Assembly: GCF_014284175.1 (NCBI RefSeq)
Contig: NZ_JACOGA010000013.1
Span: 62,001-126,000, forward strand
Reading direction: 5' to 3'
DNA: 64,000 nt
DNA from: Affinundibacterium flavidum
GTDB taxonomy: Bacteria > Pseudomonadota > Gammaproteobacteria > Burkholderiales > Burkholderiaceae_D
Within the stretch, counting starts at the first letter, position 1. The number at the start of each line of letters is the position of its first letter. Below the pieces are notes generated by a model that ran no database searches, was not told the DNA's origin, and saw only the letters and a list, made by a program, of their open reading frames with translations. This document shows positions 31,879 through 40,685 of this stretch, one piece after another. The position numbers and the translations under genes were made by a program.

Positions 31879-34800
31879 TTATTTTAGTGCTGGAATCGCT
31901 TGTGGTACCAAAGGTTTGATTGGTTGTTCTTTGAGTTTTTTCTGCAAATAATTCAACGCAGTTTCCAATTGCTTATCCTCACCTTTGAATGTCGCGTTCG
32001 GCAAATTATCTACTTCAATGTCCGGTGATACGCCGACACCTTCTACCAACCAACGCCCGTCTTTGACATCAAACTGCGCATTCTCTGCAGCACGTACCAT
32101 ACCGTTATCACTGAGCGTATTCCGGTCAGACAGCCATACGCCTGCACCCGCAGTGCGTTTGCCGACCAGTGGACCGAGATTTAAGGCTTTGACGCCAGCG
32201 GCAAAAGTTTCTCCGTCTGAATACGTTAACTCATCAATCAATACGACTAAATGACCACGGAAAGTCTGTTGCATATTTGCGTAAGGCTGTTGTCCGGCAG
32301 AGGCCCAGAAAGCCCAAGCTTTGCGCAAGAGTTTTTCGATAATCCAGCTATCAATATTGCCGCCATTGTTCCGGCGCACGTCAATGATCAAGCCATCGCG
32401 GTGATAGTTGGCATAGAAATCGCGCGCAAAGCTGGCGACATCCGCTGGTCCCATTGCACGTAGATGCAGGTAGCCTATTTTGCCATTTGATGTGCGATCC
32501 ACTTTGGTCGCCAGACTTTGCTCCCAATCGCTATAGCGTAGGTTTGCCTGCTTCGCCATATTGATAGGGGACACCAACACCGTTTTGCTAGTCGCACCGC
32601 GCTTCACCTGCATCAATATTTGCTTGTCAGCCTGATTGATCAATAGATCAGAAATATCGCGCGCAGCTAATACGTCCTTACCATTGATCATCGTAATGAC
32701 ATCGCCAGTCTTGACATCCAGATCAGGGCTGTCGAGTGGCGCACGTTGTGAAGGCAGATCTGGCTCGCTGCTATAAATATGTTCGATGCGATAACCTTCG
32801 CTAGTTTTTGCCAGCACTGCGCCTAAACCCGCAGCCTGGCCATCTGGTGCGGCACGGCGTACTTCACCCGGACGTACTTGAGAATGCAAGGCGCTGACTT
32901 CGCTCACCATTAATCCCAACACATCATTGAGTTCGGCGCGATCAGTGACGCGGTCAACCAAAGGTGCATATTTCTCACGCACTTTGACCCAATCGACACC
33001 GCGCATTTTGGTGTCATATAAGAAATCTCTATGCATGCGCCAGGCATCCATAAACATTTGTTTCCATTCTTGGCGAGGCTGCGAACTAAAGCTCCAGTCG
33101 TCTACTTTGATTTTTGCCTTACTCAAATCACCAGGGGCTTTCGCGGCCGCTTCGACTACGTAGAAATCGCCATTGCCAGCACCTGTATGTAATAGCACGC
33201 GTTTTTTATCCAACGACAAATCATAATTACGCACGCCTGCAGCAAAGACTTCGGCTTGTGGTGCGGTTTTGCTGATGGCTAAAGTTTTGACATTGCTGCG
33301 GCTGCGGTCACTAGCGTCGCGCTCGAGGAAATACAGACGTTTGTCATCAGCAATTAGACGACGATAGTTACCAGCCGGAACTGGCACTTCATACAGACGT
33401 TCTGCCAGACCTTGATAAACGATAGCAGTCGTGGCTTTCTTCGGTGTCGCTCCTACTGCCTTTTTCGTATCGCTCGCATCTTTATTATCTTTGGCGTCCT
33501 TTACTTCTTTCGTGTCTTTGCCAGCGTCAGCAAGTTCTGCCTTATCTGCAGATTTCTCTGCAGCTTTGTCATTGTTTTTGCTTAATTCATCATCTGGTTT
33601 GAATGGGAAGCGATTACCGGGCTGTAAAGCGAGCGCAAAAATACCTGTGCGTTTATCAAAGTTGGTACCCATATTCCGGTCACCCCAAGGCGCGCCCACA
33701 CCTGGTTGGAAATTGCGATTGGACAGGAAGTACAGCCATTTACCATCGCTGGAAAAGCTAGGCGACTCTGACTCATAACGGTCAGTCGTGACGAAATGTG
33801 TCTGCTTGCTGTCGATATCGTACAGGCCGATTTGATTGCGACCTTGGGTCGTGTTACTGCGCACCATAGCGAGTGTTTTGCTATCAGGTGACCAGACGAT
33901 TTCATCGTGCGTACCATTACCATCTTTGGCCGCATCATCAATGATGACATTTGATTTGGTCGCTAAATCCAGTAGCCATAAGCGACCACGTTTATCGATG
34001 TGTGCCAAGTATTTGCCGTCGGGTGATGGTCCCATCGCCAAACGATGTGTTTCGCCGTCTTTGGTTAATTGTTCAGCTTTGCCATTACCATTTGCGGGAA
34101 AACGCCAGATTTCGTTTTCGCCCGTGCTATCGACAAATGCATACACATAACGATCATCATGTGAAAATACAGCTTCGCGGGCACGCGCACCTTCAGGCAA
34201 ATTGATATCTACTCGGCGTTGCGTTCCCGTACCAGCGATGGTCATTTGACCGCGTGCTGTGAAGACTAATTTCTCATCTTTACTAGCTGCTTGTACATTA
34301 CTCAAAAATTCTAAAGGGTTTTTGATATAACGTGGGCGTGATTGATCAAAGTCAGACAGCAAGTCCACTTCAACCAACTTATTGCTGAGATTGTTGAGAT
34401 CAAGCACATGCAAATTGGCGCCGAGTTGATAGACAATTTTGCCGTCACCAGCTTGCGGATTTCTCACTTCCCAATCGCGATGTTTGGTGAGTGCCTGTGC
34501 ATCGCTGCCATCGACATTCCCTACGTAGATGTTGTATGCGCCATCACGATCACTGAGAAAGTACAGGCGATTTTTCCACAACATAGGACGACGGTTATTT
34601 GATTTCTCTTTGGCGAACAACTGAACAGCTTCTGATTTGCCGCTCAAATCATATTTCCATAATTGCGCCAGACCGCCACCGCGATACATTTTGGCATTAT
34701 CAGCGCGTGTATGCAGGCCGAGTCGGGTGAAGTAGAGTGTTTTGCCGCTACTGTCGATGGCGGCTTCATTGGCATCCGTCAAAGGAAAAATTTGCTTCTG

Positions 34801-35250
34801 CAAGCTTTGTGGATTAATTGCGGCGATGACTGTTTGCGATGTTGGCCCTTGCGGATTTTGGCTACTGATCAGGACTTCACCTTGCGCGCTCCAGCCGAGT
34901 ACGTTGACGGCATTATTTTCAAAGCTGATGCGTTTAGGAACGCCACCCGCAGCAGGCATTACATAGGCCTCCTGCGCACCCTCATAAGTGGCAGAAAAAG
35001 CGATCCATTGACCATCTTGTGAAATCGCCGAATGCGTTTCTGCACCGAGATGCGTGGTCAACCTTTGGGCTGTGCCGCCATTAATGCCCGCTTTCCATAA
35101 ATCGCCTTCAGCCGTGAACACAACAGAATCTGCACGTACCGAAGGGAAGCGAATGTAAGCCTTGTTATCGGCGCTGGCATAAGCCGAAGCAATCATTCCT
35201 GCCAGAGAGAGTGTGAGAGCGAGTCTTGGAAGTAGGGGACGAATTTTCAT
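31879..35250 (-). CDS. Tricorn-like S41 serine protease, exported
   Basis: A 1123-residue protein with a signal peptide (cleavage near AYA-SAD). Two beta-propeller parts follow (repeats like PDGKYLAHIDKRGRLWLLD and SPDSKTLAMV), interrupted by a Lys/Asp-rich linker (about 570-610, KDTKEVKDAKDNKDASD). A PDZ domain and a C-terminal S41 protease domain close the chain. Catalytic residues by analogy with tricorn are His in SALHSQVRPGE, Ser1011-Asp1012 (TYSDGETF) and Glu1070 (VEGVGVSPD); the Ser-Glu spacing matches archaeal tricorn within one residue. It would degrade peptides to short products in the periplasm, fitting the peptide-feeding theme. The ATG lacks a clear ribosome site. Confidence 0.9.
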   Translation of the reverse strand: MKIRPLLPRLALTLSLAGMIASAYASADNKAYIRFPSVRADSVVFTAEGDLWKAGINGGTAQRLTTHLGAETHSAISQDGQWIAFSATYEGAQEAYVMPAAGGVPKRISFENNAVNVLGWSAQGEVLISSQNPQGPTSQTVIAAINPQSLQKQIFPLTDANEAAIDSSGKTLYFTRLGLHTRADNAKMYRGGGLAQLWKYDLSGKSEAVQLFAKEKSNNRRPMLWKNRLYFLSDRDGAYNIYVGNVDGSDAQALTKHRDWEVRNPQAGDGKIVYQLGANLHVLDLNNLSNKLVEVDLLSDFDQSRPRYIKNPLEFLSNVQAASKDEKLVFTARGQMTIAGTGTQRRVDINLPEGARAREAVFSHDDRYVYAFVDSTGENEIWRFPANGNGKAEQLTKDGETHRLAMGPSPDGKYLAHIDKRGRLWLLDLATKSNVIIDDAAKDGNGTHDEIVWSPDSKTLAMVRSNTTQGRNQIGLYDIDSKQTHFVTTDRYESESPSFSSDGKWLYFLSNRNFQPGVGAPWGDRNMGTNFDKRTGIFALALQPGNRFPFKPDDELSKNNDKAAEKSADKAELADAGKDTKEVKDAKDNKDASDTKKAVGATPKKATTAIVYQGLAERLYEVPVPAGNYRRLIADDKRLYFLERDASDRSRSNVKTLAISKTAPQAEVFAAGVRNYDLSLDKKRVLLHTGAGNGDFYVVEAAAKAPGDLSKAKIKVDDWSFSSQPRQEWKQMFMDAWRMHRDFLYDTKMRGVDWVKVREKYAPLVDRVTDRAELNDVLGLMVSEVSALHSQVRPGEVRRAAPDGQAAGLGAVLAKTSEGYRIEHIYSSEPDLPSQRAPLDSPDLDVKTGDVITMINGKDVLAARDISDLLINQADKQILMQVKRGATSKTVLVSPINMAKQANLRYSDWEQSLATKVDRTSNGKIGYLHLRAMGPADVASFARDFYANYHRDGLIIDVRRNNGGNIDSWIIEKLLRKAWAFWASAGQQPYANMQQTFRGHLVVLIDELTYSDGETFAAGVKALNLGPLVGKRTAGAGVWLSDRNTLSDNGMVRAAENAQFDVKDGRWLVEGVGVSPDIEVDNLPNATFKGEDKQLETALNYLQKKLKEQPIKPLVPQAIPALK

Positions 35251-35485
35251 GGTTTTTTATTGATATATAGAATTCAAAAAACGGGAATTTCAATTTCCCA
35301 TCGTTTTATTAATCTGAAATTGAAGATGCTAAGTAGGTTTTGAGACAAGTTGCGGGCATTTTAGTTCTGGGGTTCAGGCCGCTAAATCAATTTAATCCAC
35401 TATTTTTGGACAAAACTGTTCTTATTTTTTTGTACAAATAAAATTTTATGTTTAAATAGGCAAGAACCTTTTCATTCTTTCCAAT

Positions 35486-36388
35486 ATGCAACTTCACTAT
35501 TATTTTGTTGGCTGTAAGAAACTGACGGTCTTTTGTTGCATTCTGCTTTTATGCGCAGGAATGTCCTTGCCAGTATCTGCGGGCGTGTTGGATGAAGATA
35601 CCTATGTGAACGAGCGCACAATTGCGCCAACGATTGATTCTCTCAATGAGAACGTGCTTAGTGAGAACGTGCTTAGTGAGAACGTGATCAATGAGAACGC
35701 GAATAGCATTACCTTGGTCGGCGAAGATGAGTGGTATCCCTACGCGGCACTGAAGGATGGCAAATTGCAAGGGCTGGCGGTGGATATTATTGAAGCAGCT
35801 TTTGCTGCTGTGAAAGTTAAGGTGCAATTCAAATCTGCACCGTATGCGCGCTGTTTGATGTTGGCGGAGTCGGGTCAGGAACTAGCTTGTTTTGATAGTT
35901 TGAAAGATGGCAAACTCAATAAAAAATTCCTATTTCATACTGAGCCTATTTTTAGTGCCGAAATTGGCATTTACGCATTAAGTAATTCGGGTGAAAAAAA
36001 TGTGCAGCTCAGTACTTTACGTGGAAAGCAAGTGGGCGTTACGCATGGCTATACTTATACCGATAAAGTGGATACAGACAATTGGATCATTCGTGAAGTA
36101 GCACCTACCGACTTATCTAATTTACGTAAGCTACTTCGTCAGCGTTCGGCCTATTCCTTGGTTTATACACGCGTAGTTGACCACTTGCTGACTCGCTATC
36201 CAGATGAGTTTCGAGGAAAGATCAAGCAGGTTGGCAGCCTTAGTCAGAGTGCGTTATTTGTTAGTTTTTCTAAGCAAAGGGCGGAATCTGTGAAATTTGC
36301 TGAATTACTGGATGAAGGCTTACGTAAGATCAAGAAGAATGGTGAATATGCCAAAATTGAGCAAAAGTGGCAACATCCGCTTCCTTAA
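35486..36388 (+). CDS. Periplasmic solute-binding protein (SBP_bac_3 type)
   Basis: A 300-residue protein with a signal peptide (hydrophobic 12-30, cleavage near VSA) and a type-3 solute-binding fold: EDEWYPYAALKDGKLQGLAVDIIEAAF, PYARCLMLAESGQELACFDS, LRGKQVGVTHGYTY and a late SKQRAESVKFAELLDEGL helix. Between signal peptide and fold is a spacer of repeated NENVLSENV units (about 53-70), encoded by a 15-bp tandem repeat. No transporter genes are nearby. Ligand is unknown; amino acids are the family default. It is convergent with rsgA. Confidence 0.82.
   Translation: MQLHYYFVGCKKLTVFCCILLLCAGMSLPVSAGVLDEDTYVNERTIAPTIDSLNENVLSENVLSENVINENANSITLVGEDEWYPYAALKDGKLQGLAVDIIEAAFAAVKVKVQFKSAPYARCLMLAESGQELACFDSLKDGKLNKKFLFHTEPIFSAEIGIYALSNSGEKNVQLSTLRGKQVGVTHGYTYTDKVDTDNWIIREVAPTDLSNLRKLLRQRSAYSLVYTRVVDHLLTRYPDEFRGKIKQVGSLSQSALFVSFSKQRAESVKFAELLDEGLRKIKKNGEYAKIEQKWQHPLP
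35645..35700. repeat. In-frame 15-bp tandem repeat in the solute-binding protein gene
   Basis: Units near AATGAGAACGTGCTT / AGTGAGAACGTGCTT / AGTGAGAACGTGATC / AATGAGAACGCG encode NENVL-SENVL-SENVI-NENA between the signal peptide and the folded domain. Confidence 0.85.
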
Positions 36389-36434
36389 CTTTTGCCCGAA
36401 TTAAGGAAGTCGACGCAAACTGCGTAGATAAAAA

Positions 36435-37373
36435 TTAGTAACCAATAGTTTGCGCAGCTTCATGAACTAATTGCTTAAACAAATCGTGACGCATACTCGC
36501 AATTTCTCCACGTTTGACCGCATCCAATACGGTGCAACCAGGCTCGGTATGATGATGGCAATTGTAGAATTTACAGTGTCCCAGATGCGGTAAGAATTCA
36601 GGGAATGCGCGCTCCAACATGCCTTCGCTCAAATGATGCAAACCGAATTCCTGAAAGCCAGGCGAATCGATCACATACGTTCGCTCGCCCTGATATTTTT
36701 CCATTTGAAACAAACGGGTAAATGTCGTTGTATGTTTGCCGGTGTCTAAGGCAGCAGAGATCTCACGGGTCGCGATGTCTGCATCGGGAATTAAGAGATT
36801 GATTAAAGAAGATTTCCCCATACCTGATTGGCCGATCAGAATCGTACTTTGCCCTTGTATCAGCGACAGCATTTTTTCGCGGGTGGCTTCGGCTTGGGCT
36901 GTCACAGATACTTCGTGTACTGGATAACCAAGGGAAGCATACAGCCCGACCCGTTCTCTGGCCTTGGGCAGGCTGGCGCTCACGTCAATTTTATTTAAGA
37001 CGATGTGTGCTTTGATGCCAGAGGATTCTGATGCGACTAAAGCACGGGAAATTAAATCATCCGAAAAGCTAGGTTCAGTCGCGACCACCACAATTAATTG
37101 CGTGAGATTAGCCGCCAACATTTTTGATTTATATTGATCGGATCGATACAGTAAAGTGCTGCGCGGCACGATCGCTTCGATCACGCCTTGATTCGCTGAA
37201 GTCAGTTGGTATTCGACCACATCACCGACCGCTACATCACTTTTTTTGCCGCGCGTGACGCAGTGTAATTTGATATCTTGAGCTTGAATCAGATAGTGCC
37301 GACCATGTGCCGCGATAACGGTGCCTTGCTCAGTCGGCGCAGGTTTTTTTTGCGAGGAAAATTTCTTAGACAT
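36435..37373 (-). CDS. rsgA: Ribosome small subunit-dependent GTPase A (RsgA/YjeQ)
   Basis: A 312-residue circularly permuted GTPase: OB-fold first, then NKID (127-130, the G4 element) before the P-loop GQSGMGKS (181-188) and SPGFQEFGL (G3). A C-terminal zinc knuckle follows (CKFYNCHHHTEPGC, about 267-280). RsgA assists late 30S maturation. It is 9 bases downstream of the pterin dehydratase gene on the same strand, a gene order shared across Burkholderiales, with the M48 protease gene first. All hallmark residues are intact. Confidence 0.96.
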   Translation of the reverse strand: MSKKFSSQKKPAPTEQGTVIAAHGRHYLIQAQDIKLHCVTRGKKSDVAVGDVVEYQLTSANQGVIEAIVPRSTLLYRSDQYKSKMLAANLTQLIVVVATEPSFSDDLISRALVASESSGIKAHIVLNKIDVSASLPKARERVGLYASLGYPVHEVSVTAQAEATREKMLSLIQGQSTILIGQSGMGKSSLINLLIPDADIATREISAALDTGKHTTTFTRLFQMEKYQGERTYVIDSPGFQEFGLHHLSEGMLERAFPEFLPHLGHCKFYNCHHHTEPGCTVLDAVKRGEIASMRHDLFKQLVHEAAQTIGY

Positions 37374-37382
37374 GCAGTGTGA

Positions 37383-37730
37383 TTAACCGAAAGTCTGCGT
37401 GAAAATGACATCGATCTTTGCGGCACAAATAAAGTCATTTTCTGAGATGCCACCCTTGCCAGCGTTAACAGTGTGCGTATCAAATTTAACGACGCAACGA
37501 TTGTAAGTGACGATCAATTCTGGATGATGGTCTTCTTCGTGAATGGTGTATGCTATGGCGTTCACAAAGGCGAGCGTCTCGTAATAATTCTTAAAGTTGT
37601 AAGTTTTGACGATACGGGGGCCGTCTTGTGCCCAGCCTGGTGTGGCTGCGAAATAGCTTGCCAGTTCGCCGTCTTGCAGACCGATTTCTGTATGTGCCGA
37701 TTTTTTTGCTAAGAGATCAGAAGTTTTCAT
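37383..37730 (-). CDS. phhB: 4a-hydroxytetrahydrobiopterin dehydratase
   Basis: A 115-residue pterin-4a-carbinolamine dehydratase. Core motifs are TYNFKNYYETLAFVNAIAYT, HEEDHHPELIVTYNRCVVKFDTHT (the conserved HHP with flanking histidines binds the pterin) and GGISENDFICAAKID near the end. It recycles the carbinolamine formed by aromatic amino-acid hydroxylases. Phenylalanine hydroxylase is not in this window. It lies between the M48 protease and rsgA genes in one apparent operon. Confidence 0.93.
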   Translation of the reverse strand: MKTSDLLAKKSAHTEIGLQDGELASYFAATPGWAQDGPRIVKTYNFKNYYETLAFVNAIAYTIHEEDHHPELIVTYNRCVVKFDTHTVNAGKGGISENDFICAAKIDVIFTQTFG

Positions 37731-37795
37731 GGTATTGAAGTTAGTTTCTTAAATTGTTGTTCAAATTTTTGGTCTATGAAATTACGCCGACAATT

Positions 37796-37832
37796 AAGTC
37801 AAATTAAGTCAAATTAAGCTAAATTAAGTTAA
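37796..37832. repeat. Tandem 9-bp repeat AAATTAAGT at the end of the M48 gene
   Basis: AATTAAGTC is repeated four times with small changes. The last unit includes the stop codon and final codons of the M48 protease, so expansion could alter its 3' end. Confidence 0.7.
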
Positions 37833-39095
37833 TGTCGCCTGTTGATGCAGGTGCGCAATCCGTATGGATGCCGGTGGATGCGAATCATAAAACGCCGAGT
37901 GTATTGGGTCTGGCGTTAGCGTGGACGCATTATCTTCATACAATTTAACCAGTGCCGAAACGAGGTCATTAGCATTCGTATGTTTCACTGCAAAAGCATC
38001 GGCTTCAAATTCATGTTTGCGTGAGCTGATAGAAGTTAATGGTGATAACACGAAAGTAAACACTGGCAAGGTCAGCATAAATAAAATTAAGGCCATTGCA
38101 TTATTGGATGAGGCAAACAAAATCGGATCGACACCCAAGCCCGTAAAAAACCAGACTTGCTGTTTCAAATAGCCAAGCAAGGCCAGAAATCCTAGTGATA
38201 CTGCAAACATGACTATCATACGTTTGACGATATGTTTGAGCTTGAAGTGACCGAGTTCATGCGCTAGTACCGCTTCGACTTCTTGTGGTGCCAGGCGTGT
38301 GATTAAGGTGTCAAAGAACACGATACGTTTGGTTTTGCCAAAACCTGAAAAGTAGGCATTGCCATGCGCACTGCGTTTTGAGCCATCCATGACAAACAAA
38401 CCGCTGGACGCGAAACCCACACGGCTCATCAGGCCTTCAATGCGAGTACGTAAACTGTCGTCTGCCAAGGGGGTAAATTTATTAAACAGGGGCGCGATCC
38501 AGGTTGGAAAAATCAACATCATCAAGAGTTGGAAACCACTCCAGACTATCCATGCATACAGCCACCACAAGTCTCCTGATTTGTCCATCAAACTGATGAC
38601 CACCCATACTAGAGGCAGTCCTATTGCGGCACCGATCAGGCCGCCTTTGATCATGTCGCTGAAAAATAATTTGAGCGTCATTTTGTTAAAACCAAATTTT
38701 TCTTCTAAAACAAATTGACGATATAAATCGAAAGGCAGATCCAGTGCGCCACTGATCAGCGCGAAGGCAGCGATCAAGCTCAGTTGATACGTCATGCCAT
38801 CACCCAGCCATTTATACAGGCTCACAGCCAGCAATTGTAAACCACCAAACAAAGTAAAAGCGAGTAAGACCAATACGCTGATAAATAAGGAAAGCAAGCC
38901 AAACTTGGTTTTTGCAATGGTGTAGTCAGCCGCTTTTTGATGCGCGTCTAATCCAATTTTTTCACTAAACTCAGTGGGGACCGCTGCACGATGCTGGCTG
39001 ACGTGGCGTAATTGGCGTGACGATAGCCAAAATTGCAAACTGACAGTGATACCAAGAAAAACAATGAATAAAACCGAAAACGTGTATGAATTCAT
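37824..39095 (-). CDS. M48 family metalloprotease (Ste24/CAAX protease 1-like)
   Basis: A 423-residue integral membrane protease with about seven hydrophobic segments. The zinc site is HELGHFKLKH (HExxH at 279-283) and the third ligand Glu is in SRKHEFEADAFAV. GNAYFSGFGKTKRIVFFDTL just before the zinc motif is typical of the Ste24 branch, as is the N-terminal region DLPFDLYRQFVLEEKFGFNK. It acts in the inner membrane, presumably in quality control; bacteria lack CAAX prenylation, so the eukaryotic name is misleading. It leads the set with phhB and rsgA. Confidence 0.93.
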   Translation of the reverse strand: MNSYTFSVLFIVFLGITVSLQFWLSSRQLRHVSQHRAAVPTEFSEKIGLDAHQKAADYTIAKTKFGLLSLFISVLVLLAFTLFGGLQLLAVSLYKWLGDGMTYQLSLIAAFALISGALDLPFDLYRQFVLEEKFGFNKMTLKLFFSDMIKGGLIGAAIGLPLVWVVISLMDKSGDLWWLYAWIVWSGFQLLMMLIFPTWIAPLFNKFTPLADDSLRTRIEGLMSRVGFASSGLFVMDGSKRSAHGNAYFSGFGKTKRIVFFDTLITRLAPQEVEAVLAHELGHFKLKHIVKRMIVMFAVSLGFLALLGYLKQQVWFFTGLGVDPILFASSNNAMALILFMLTLPVFTFVLSPLTSISSRKHEFEADAFAVKHTNANDLVSALVKLYEDNASTLTPDPIHSAFYDSHPPASIRIAHLHQQATLT

Positions 39096-39159
39096 GGGAA
39101 AATGCTGCTTTATCAGAAAAAGTGTTCAAGGCAATTATCTAAAATTAAACTTTACATTT

Positions 39160-39267
39160 ATAGGACTTACGCAAAACAGACGCTGGCGTCGTTGTGTTCG
39201 CCTTGTCGTACAATTTGTACTGTCTGCGGCTCCACGCCTAGCCAGCGCAATTTTGCGTAAGTCCTAT
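39160..39267. repeat. Palindromic MITE-like element, family A copy 2
   Basis: A 108-bp element with the same ends as 11051-11263 (ATAGGACTTACGCAAAA and complement; GACGCTGGCGT and AGCCAGCG inside). The middle is short and has a GTACAA/TTGTAC hairpin. The flanks ACATTTA and TAAATGT also pair, extending the palindrome. It lies in the divergent gap between the M48 protease and orn genes. Confidence 0.85.
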
Positions 39268-39353
39268 TGTTTTAAATGTAAATTAGTTGAAACTGAGTTA
39301 AAACTTAGTTGTAATTTTAGAATTGATGCCAAATTAGCGTCCTAGGAAGAATT

Positions 39354-39959
39354 ATGTCACAAGAGAGCAATGTTCAAGTAACTGAAACCACAACCGCAGT
39401 TCCAGCCAAGCCAGCTAAACCCAATGAAATGAATTTGATCTGGGTGGATATGGAGATGACAGGACTTGATCCTGACAATGACAAGATCATCGAAATTGCT
39501 GTGGTGGTTACGGATATGCAATTAAACATACTGGCAGAAGGCCCGGTTTTTGCGATCCACCAATCCGATGAAGTCTTGAATAAGATGGATGCCTGGAACA
39601 AAGGAACCCACGGTCGTTCGGGCTTGATTGATCGGGTAAAGGCTTCCACGGTAACGGAAGCGGATGCAGAAAAAGCCTTAATCGCTTTCCTGAAATCCTT
39701 TGTGCCAGCAGGTAAATCGCCGATGTGCGGCAACACGATCTGCCAGGATAGGCGCTTTATGTTCCGTGGTATGCCTAAGTTGGAAGAATTTTTCCACTAC
39801 CGCAATCTTGATGTGTCGACGCTCAAGGAATTGTGCCGCCGTTGGAAACCAGCTTTAAGCAGTGGTTTTAAAAAGCATCAAAAACATACGGCCTTGGCCG
39901 ATATCATTGAGTCTATCGAAGAGTTGAAATACTATCGCGAGCACTTTATCAAGGAGTAA
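39354..39959 (+). CDS. orn: Oligoribonuclease
   Basis: A 201-residue DEDDh 3'-5' exonuclease that clears di- to pentanucleotides, including the pGpG formed from cyclic-di-GMP. Catalytic motifs are WVDMEMTGLDPD (D32, E34), the NTICQDRRFMFRGMP segment and KHQKHTALADIIESIEELKYYREHF with the active-site His and Asp. An N-terminal extension of about 20 residues (VTETTTAVPAKPAKP) is low-complexity. AGGAAG lies 6 bases before the ATG. The last codons and stop are part of a 12-bp tandem duplication (GGAGTAAATTCT). Full-length and intact. Confidence 0.95.
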   Translation: MSQESNVQVTETTTAVPAKPAKPNEMNLIWVDMEMTGLDPDNDKIIEIAVVVTDMQLNILAEGPVFAIHQSDEVLNKMDAWNKGTHGRSGLIDRVKASTVTEADAEKALIAFLKSFVPAGKSPMCGNTICQDRRFMFRGMPKLEEFFHYRNLDVSTLKELCRRWKPALSSGFKKHQKHTALADIIESIEELKYYREHFIKE

Positions 39960-39989
39960 ATTCTGGAGTAAATTCTGGAACAAATTCCG
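39953..39989. repeat. Tandem duplication covering the orn stop codon
   Basis: GGAGTAAATTCT is repeated, followed by the variant GGAACAAATTCC, so the TAA stop is duplicated just downstream. Confidence 0.7.
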
Positions 39990-39997
39990 AATAGACG

Positions 39998-40036
39998 AAA
40001 AAATGGCTGACCGCAAACAGGTCAGCCATTTTTTTT
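39998..40036. terminator. Bidirectional terminator
   Basis: The stem AAATGGCTGACC / GGTCAGCCATTT with loop GCAAACA, A-run before and T-run after, lies between the convergent orn and FKBP genes. Confidence 0.92.
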
Positions 40037-40061
40037 GCAGAAATTGAAGTGAATTGGGGGA

Positions 40062-40418
40062 TTACACGCCCAATAATTCCACTTCAAAAATCAAAGTTGC
40101 ATTCGGTGGAATGACGCCGCCTGCGCCACGTGGACCGTAGCCAAGTGCGGCAGGGATCGTTAAAACACGGGTGCCGCCCACTTTCATTCCTTGCACGCCT
40201 TCATCCCACCCCTTGATTACTTGACCAGCGCCGAGTGCAAACTCAAATGGTGTGCCACGGTCTTTGCTGGAATCAAATTTTTTGCCAGCGCTGCCGTCTG
40301 GATTTTGTAACCAGCCTGTGTAATGAACTTCAACATTTTGCCCAGTAGTCGCTTCTGCGCCCGTACCTTCGATTTTGTCTTCGTACTGTAAGCCGCTGAC
40401 GGTGGTGATTGATGACAT
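40062..40418 (-). CDS. FKBP-type peptidyl-prolyl cis-trans isomerase
   Basis: A 118-residue single-domain FKBP without signal peptide, so cytoplasmic. Signatures are VEVHYTGWLQNPDGSAGKKFDSS, PFEFALGAGQVIKGWDEGVQGMKVGG and RVLTIPAALGYGPRGAGGVIPPNATLIFEVELL; the aromatic and hydrophobic pocket residues are conserved. It speeds proline isomerisation in folding proteins. AAGGAAATTTT precedes the ATG. It is single-gene, bounded by a terminator. Confidence 0.95.
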   Translation of the reverse strand: MSSITTVSGLQYEDKIEGTGAEATTGQNVEVHYTGWLQNPDGSAGKKFDSSKDRGTPFEFALGAGQVIKGWDEGVQGMKVGGTRVLTIPAALGYGPRGAGGVIPPNATLIFEVELLGV

Positions 40419-40509
40419 AAAATTTCCTTGAGATAAATAGGTAAAACAAATTAGGGTAAGTCCGGATAGTCTGATATTGAGTAGGTCGAGTAGCTCAGTT
40501 GCAACTTAG

Positions 40510-40562
40510 TTTCAGCTCAATTTCGGCTCAATTTCGGCTCAATTTCAACTCAATTTCGGCTT
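40510..40562. repeat. 12-bp tandem repeat CTCAATTTCGGC
   Basis: About four copies (one variant CTCAATTTCAA) lie in the divergent 267-base gap between the FKBP and EI24 genes. Nothing else is evident in that gap. Confidence 0.8.
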
Positions 40563-40685
40563 AAGGGTGCCATTTTAGTGGAAAACCTCATCGCCTTGTC
40601 AGCTTCATCTAGCGCGCTTAGCTTGCTTGCCGCAATTGCAAGGTAAAATAGGCCTTTGCACTAACTGTTGGTAAAGGTAGTTACA

